Shown here piece after piece: positions 41,350 through 43,800 of a stretch of 43,800 bases of DNA. This DNA is from Oscillospiraceae bacterium (GTDB lineage: Bacteria > Bacillota > Clostridia > Oscillospirales > Oscillospiraceae): assembly GCA_017465745.1 (NCBI GenBank), contig JAFTVM010000106.1, positions 1 through 43,800 on the forward strand. The letters are read 5' to 3'. The position numbers and the translations under genes were made by a program. Below the pieces are notes generated by a model that was not told where the DNA came from, did not search any database, and saw only the letters and a list, made by a program, of their open reading frames with translations. The stretch's first letter is position 1. The number at the start of each line of letters is the position of its first letter.

Positions 41350-43470
41350 ATGATTACGCGCAAGCAGTATCCCAACCATCATGTTTATGAGATGGAAATT
41401 GGCGGCCGCCCCTTCACCGTGGAAACCGGTAAGGTTGCTGAGCTGGCCAATGCCGAGTGCATCTGCCGTTACGGCGACACCGTCGTCCTGGTCACCTGCA
41501 CCTGCAACCCCATTCCCAAGGCAGGCATCGACTACTTCCCCCTGACCATCGAGTTCGAGGAGCGCATGTACTCCGTGGGCCGCATCCCCGGCTCCTTCAA
41601 CCGCCGCGAGGGCAAGCCCTCCGAGCGCGGCATCCTGAACAGCCGTATCATCGACCGCCCCATGCGTCCCCTGTTCGACGAGGAGCTGCGTAACGACACC
41701 GTCGTCACCTGCACCGTTCTGGCCAACGATCACGAGAACCCCGTGGAGGTCGTGGCTTCCCTGGGCGCTTCCATCGCCATCGCTTCTTCCGATGTGCCCT
41801 GGAACGGCCCCGTGGCTACCACCAACGTGGCTTACCTGAACGGCCAGTATATCGTCAACCCCTCCGCTGACGAGCGCGCCGCCTGCGAGTGCTTCGTGTG
41901 CATCGCTTCCACCTTCGAGAAGGTGGTCATGATCGAGACCGAGGCCAACGAGGCTCCCGAAGCAATCGTCTACGAGTGCATCCGTGTGGCCCACGAGACC
42001 AACATGGAGATCGTCAAGTTCATCAACGGCATTGTCGCCGAGATCGGCAAGCCCAAGTTCACCTTCGAGAAGGCTGCTGTCAACCACGACCTGCTGGACG
42101 ACCTGTGCGAGTACGGCATGGGCCAGATCGAGTACGCTCTGGACACCGACGACAAGAACGTCCGCGAGGAGCGCCTGACCGCTGCCCGCCTGGACTTCGC
42201 TGACAAGTTCGCTGAGAAGTACGAGGACTTCGAGACGCACATCGAGGTCTGCCTGTACAAGATGCAGAAGAAGGTCGTCAAGAAGTGGCTGCTGCAGGGC
42301 AAGCGCGTCGACGGCCGCGGCATGGACGAGATCCGTCCCCTGGACGCCGAGGTCAGCGTTCTGCCCAGAGTTCACGGCTCCGGCCTGTTCTCCCGTGGCC
42401 AGACCCAGGTCCTGTCCATCTGCACCCTGAACACCCTGTCCGCATCCCAGAAGCTGGACACCATCTACCCCGAGGAGTCCAAGCGTTATATCCACCACTA
42501 CAACTTCCCCTCCTTCTCCACCGGTGAGGCCCGTGCCGCCCGTTCCACCTCCCGTCGTGAGATCGGTCACGGCGCTCTGGCCGAGAAGGCTCTGCTGCCC
42601 GTGATCCCCCCCATCGAGGAGTTCCCCTACGCCATCCGCGTGGTGAGCGAGGTCCTGTCCTCCAACGGCTCCACCTCTCAGGGCTCCATCTGCGGTTCCA
42701 CCCTGGCTCTGATGGACGCCGGTGTTCCCATCCGCCGTCCCGTCGCCGGTATTTCCTGCGGCCTGATCTCCGACCAGGAGACCGGCGAGTGGAGAACCTT
42801 CACCGACATCCAGGGCGTTGAGGACTTCCACGGCGAAATGGACTTCAAGGTGGCCGGTACCACCGAGGGCGTCACCGCCATCCAGATGGACCTGAAGAAC
42901 AAGGGTCTGACCATGGAGATCATCGCTGACGCTCTGGAGCGCTGCCGCGTTGCCCGTCTGGAGATCCTAAACGAGGTCATGCTGCCCTGCATCGCTGAGC
43001 CCCGCGCTGAGGTCAGCGAGTACGCGCCCAAGATGATCAGCATGAAGATCCCCGTGGAGAAGATCCGCGAGGTCATCGGCTCCGGCGGCAAGACCATCCA
43101 GAAGATCTGCGCCGAGACCGGCGCCAAGGTGGACATTGAGGACGATGGCTCCGTCTTCATCTCCGCTGTGGACTCCAACGCTGCTTACGCCGCCAAGAAG
43201 ATGGTGGACGACATCTGCTTCGTCCCCGAGGTGGGCAAGCTGTATTACGGCAAGGTCGTCCGCATCCTGCCCATCGGCGCATTCGTCGAGATCGCTCCCG
43301 GTCACGACGGCATGGTCCACATCTCCAAGCTGGAGAACCGCCGCGTCGAGAAGGTGGAGGACGTCCTGAACCTGGGCGACTACACCTGGGTCAAGTTCAT
43401 GGGCTTCGACGAGAAGGGCCGCGCAAACTTCAGCCGCAGAGATGCCCTGAAGGAAATGGCCAACCAGTAA
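41350..43470 (+). CDS. pnp: Polyribonucleotide nucleotidyltransferase (PNPase)
   Basis: A phosphorolytic 3'-5' exoribonuclease in the RNA degradation machinery. 706 residues: first RNase PH domain (GKVAELANAECICRYGDTVVLVT, GRIPGSFNRREGKPSE), a helical linker, second RNase PH domain with GSGLFSRGQTQVLSICTL, STSRREIGHGALAEKAL and GISCGLI, then KH (PVEKIREVIGSGGKTIQKI) and S1 domains (YYGKVVRILPIGAFVEIAPGHDGMVHIS). ATG 41350 with AGGAGG nine bases upstream is chosen; the ATG at 41266 has no site. Together with RNase Y it gives two degradosome-type enzymes in the window. Confidence 0.97.
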   Translation: MITRKQYPNHHVYEMEIGGRPFTVETGKVAELANAECICRYGDTVVLVTCTCNPIPKAGIDYFPLTIEFEERMYSVGRIPGSFNRREGKPSERGILNSRIIDRPMRPLFDEELRNDTVVTCTVLANDHENPVEVVASLGASIAIASSDVPWNGPVATTNVAYLNGQYIVNPSADERAACECFVCIASTFEKVVMIETEANEAPEAIVYECIRVAHETNMEIVKFINGIVAEIGKPKFTFEKAAVNHDLLDDLCEYGMGQIEYALDTDDKNVREERLTAARLDFADKFAEKYEDFETHIEVCLYKMQKKVVKKWLLQGKRVDGRGMDEIRPLDAEVSVLPRVHGSGLFSRGQTQVLSICTLNTLSASQKLDTIYPEESKRYIHHYNFPSFSTGEARAARSTSRREIGHGALAEKALLPVIPPIEEFPYAIRVVSEVLSSNGSTSQGSICGSTLALMDAGVPIRRPVAGISCGLISDQETGEWRTFTDIQGVEDFHGEMDFKVAGTTEGVTAIQMDLKNKGLTMEIIADALERCRVARLEILNEVMLPCIAEPRAEVSEYAPKMISMKIPVEKIREVIGSGGKTIQKICAETGAKVDIEDDGSVFISAVDSNAAYAAKKMVDDICFVPEVGKLYYGKVVRILPIGAFVEIAPGHDGMVHISKLENRRVEKVEDVLNLGDYTWVKFMGFDEKGRANFSRRDALKEMANQ

Positions 43471-43493
43471 TGGACCATTCCCATATAAAACCG

Positions 43494-43523
43494 AAGAGCA
43501 CCGCGAAAGCGGTGCTCTTTTTT
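43494..43523 (+). terminator. Terminator of pnp
   Basis: AAGAGCACCGC, loop GAAA, GCGGTGCTCTT, then TTTT. Confidence 0.92.
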
Positions 43524-43535
43524 GGTACAAATTAT

Positions 43536-43634
43536 TGTAGGGGACGGGTCCCCCGTCCCGGCGGTAAAACCTGACATTTGTATCGGCGAATTCGTAATCG
43601 GAAGGTTCACGGGACGGGGAACCCGTCCCCTACA
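43536..43634. repeat. GTAGGGGACGGG variant of the paired-hairpin element
   Basis: It begins GTAGGGGACGGGTCCCCCGT and ends in the inverse GGAACCCGTCCCCTAC. It has the same two-hairpin plan as the GTAGGGCGGGG family with a changed palindrome centre. ATAAACTACAATT follows at about 43657-43669, as after 3959-3988. Confidence 0.65.
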
Positions 43635-43709
43635 TTGGTGTACCATATCGGAACAATAAACTACAATTTAGGTTATCGGGTTTAATAAGCAAAGTTATCG
43701 ACGAAAGTC

Positions 43710-43800
43710 TTGGCCCCCTCTCTGAGGGGGCTGGCACGGCGTAAGCCGTGACTGGGGGAGTGTCGCATCGTCAGAAGGACACTCCCTCCGAGCCGCCTGC
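43710..43800. repeat. CCCCCTC/GAGGGGG element, truncated by window end
   Basis: CCCCCTCTCTGAGGGGG and CACGGCGTAAGCCGTG hairpins followed by TGGGGGAGT match the left half of 38613-38732. The right half is beyond the window. No gene is seen from 43524 to the end. Confidence 0.5.

Overview
The window reads as the chromosome of a GC-rich, anaerobic, Gram-positive member of the Clostridia, most like the gut Oscillospiraceae/Ruminococcaceae. This is inferred from Firmicutes-type control (lysine riboswitch, tryptophan T-box, Rex, RNase Y), a diaminopimelate-dehydrogenase lysine pathway, rubrerythrin, cohesin and dockerin modules, strong AGGAGG ribosome binding sites and C-ending codons. It is mostly ordinary core genome, with accessory material and intergenic repeats around 13-21 kb and 28-30 kb.

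Layout. 0-4 kb: minus-strand lysine operon dapA-ddh-lysA behind a lysine riboswitch. 4-6.6 kb: Trp T-box, a nine-codon ORF and a standalone trpB, then a PHP-domain phosphatase. 7-13 kb: oppB-oppC-oppD-oppF-oppA peptide importer, whose binding protein appears circularly permuted. 13.2-16.1 kb: minus-strand metY-cysK-Rrf2 sulfur operon with a cysteine-rich leader ORF. 16.3-20.2 kb: a dockerin-bearing CHAP protein and a membrane-anchored cohesin protein, 3 bp apart. 20.3-20.9 kb: intact tRNA-Leu, a 97-aa orphan gene and a broken tRNA-Leu 5' half. 21-23.2 kb: a small acidic membrane protein, gluQ and a nucleotidyltransferase. 23.4-27 kb: RNase Y, Rex and a LysR regulator. 27-29.8 kb: DUF3592 protein, radical SAM protein and a Panacea (DUF4065) gene paired with an unknown 313-aa protein. 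30-30.3 kb: tRNA-Gly, -Arg and -His. 30.3-38.6 kb: HAD hydrolase, pseudouridine synthase, lspA, rubrerythrin, DUF2207-like membrane protein, hemW and lepA. 38.9-43.5 kb: sigA, rpsO and pnp.

The most notable observations are: (1) an OppA-type lipoprotein whose C-terminal half precedes its N-terminal half; (2) two copies of a tRNA-Leu 3'-half-derived element lying directly after genes and before terminators, close to an intact tRNA-Leu and a separate 5'-half remnant; (3) a 24-codon leader ORF ending in CGCRCP in front of metY-cysK; (4) a two-gene cohesin/dockerin surface system carrying a peptidase-like CHAP domain; (5) a Panacea-type toxin-antitoxin-like pair; and (6) at least four families of intergenic repeats, one of which is nested inside another.

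All calls come from reading the sequence and from family knowledge; no database search was possible.
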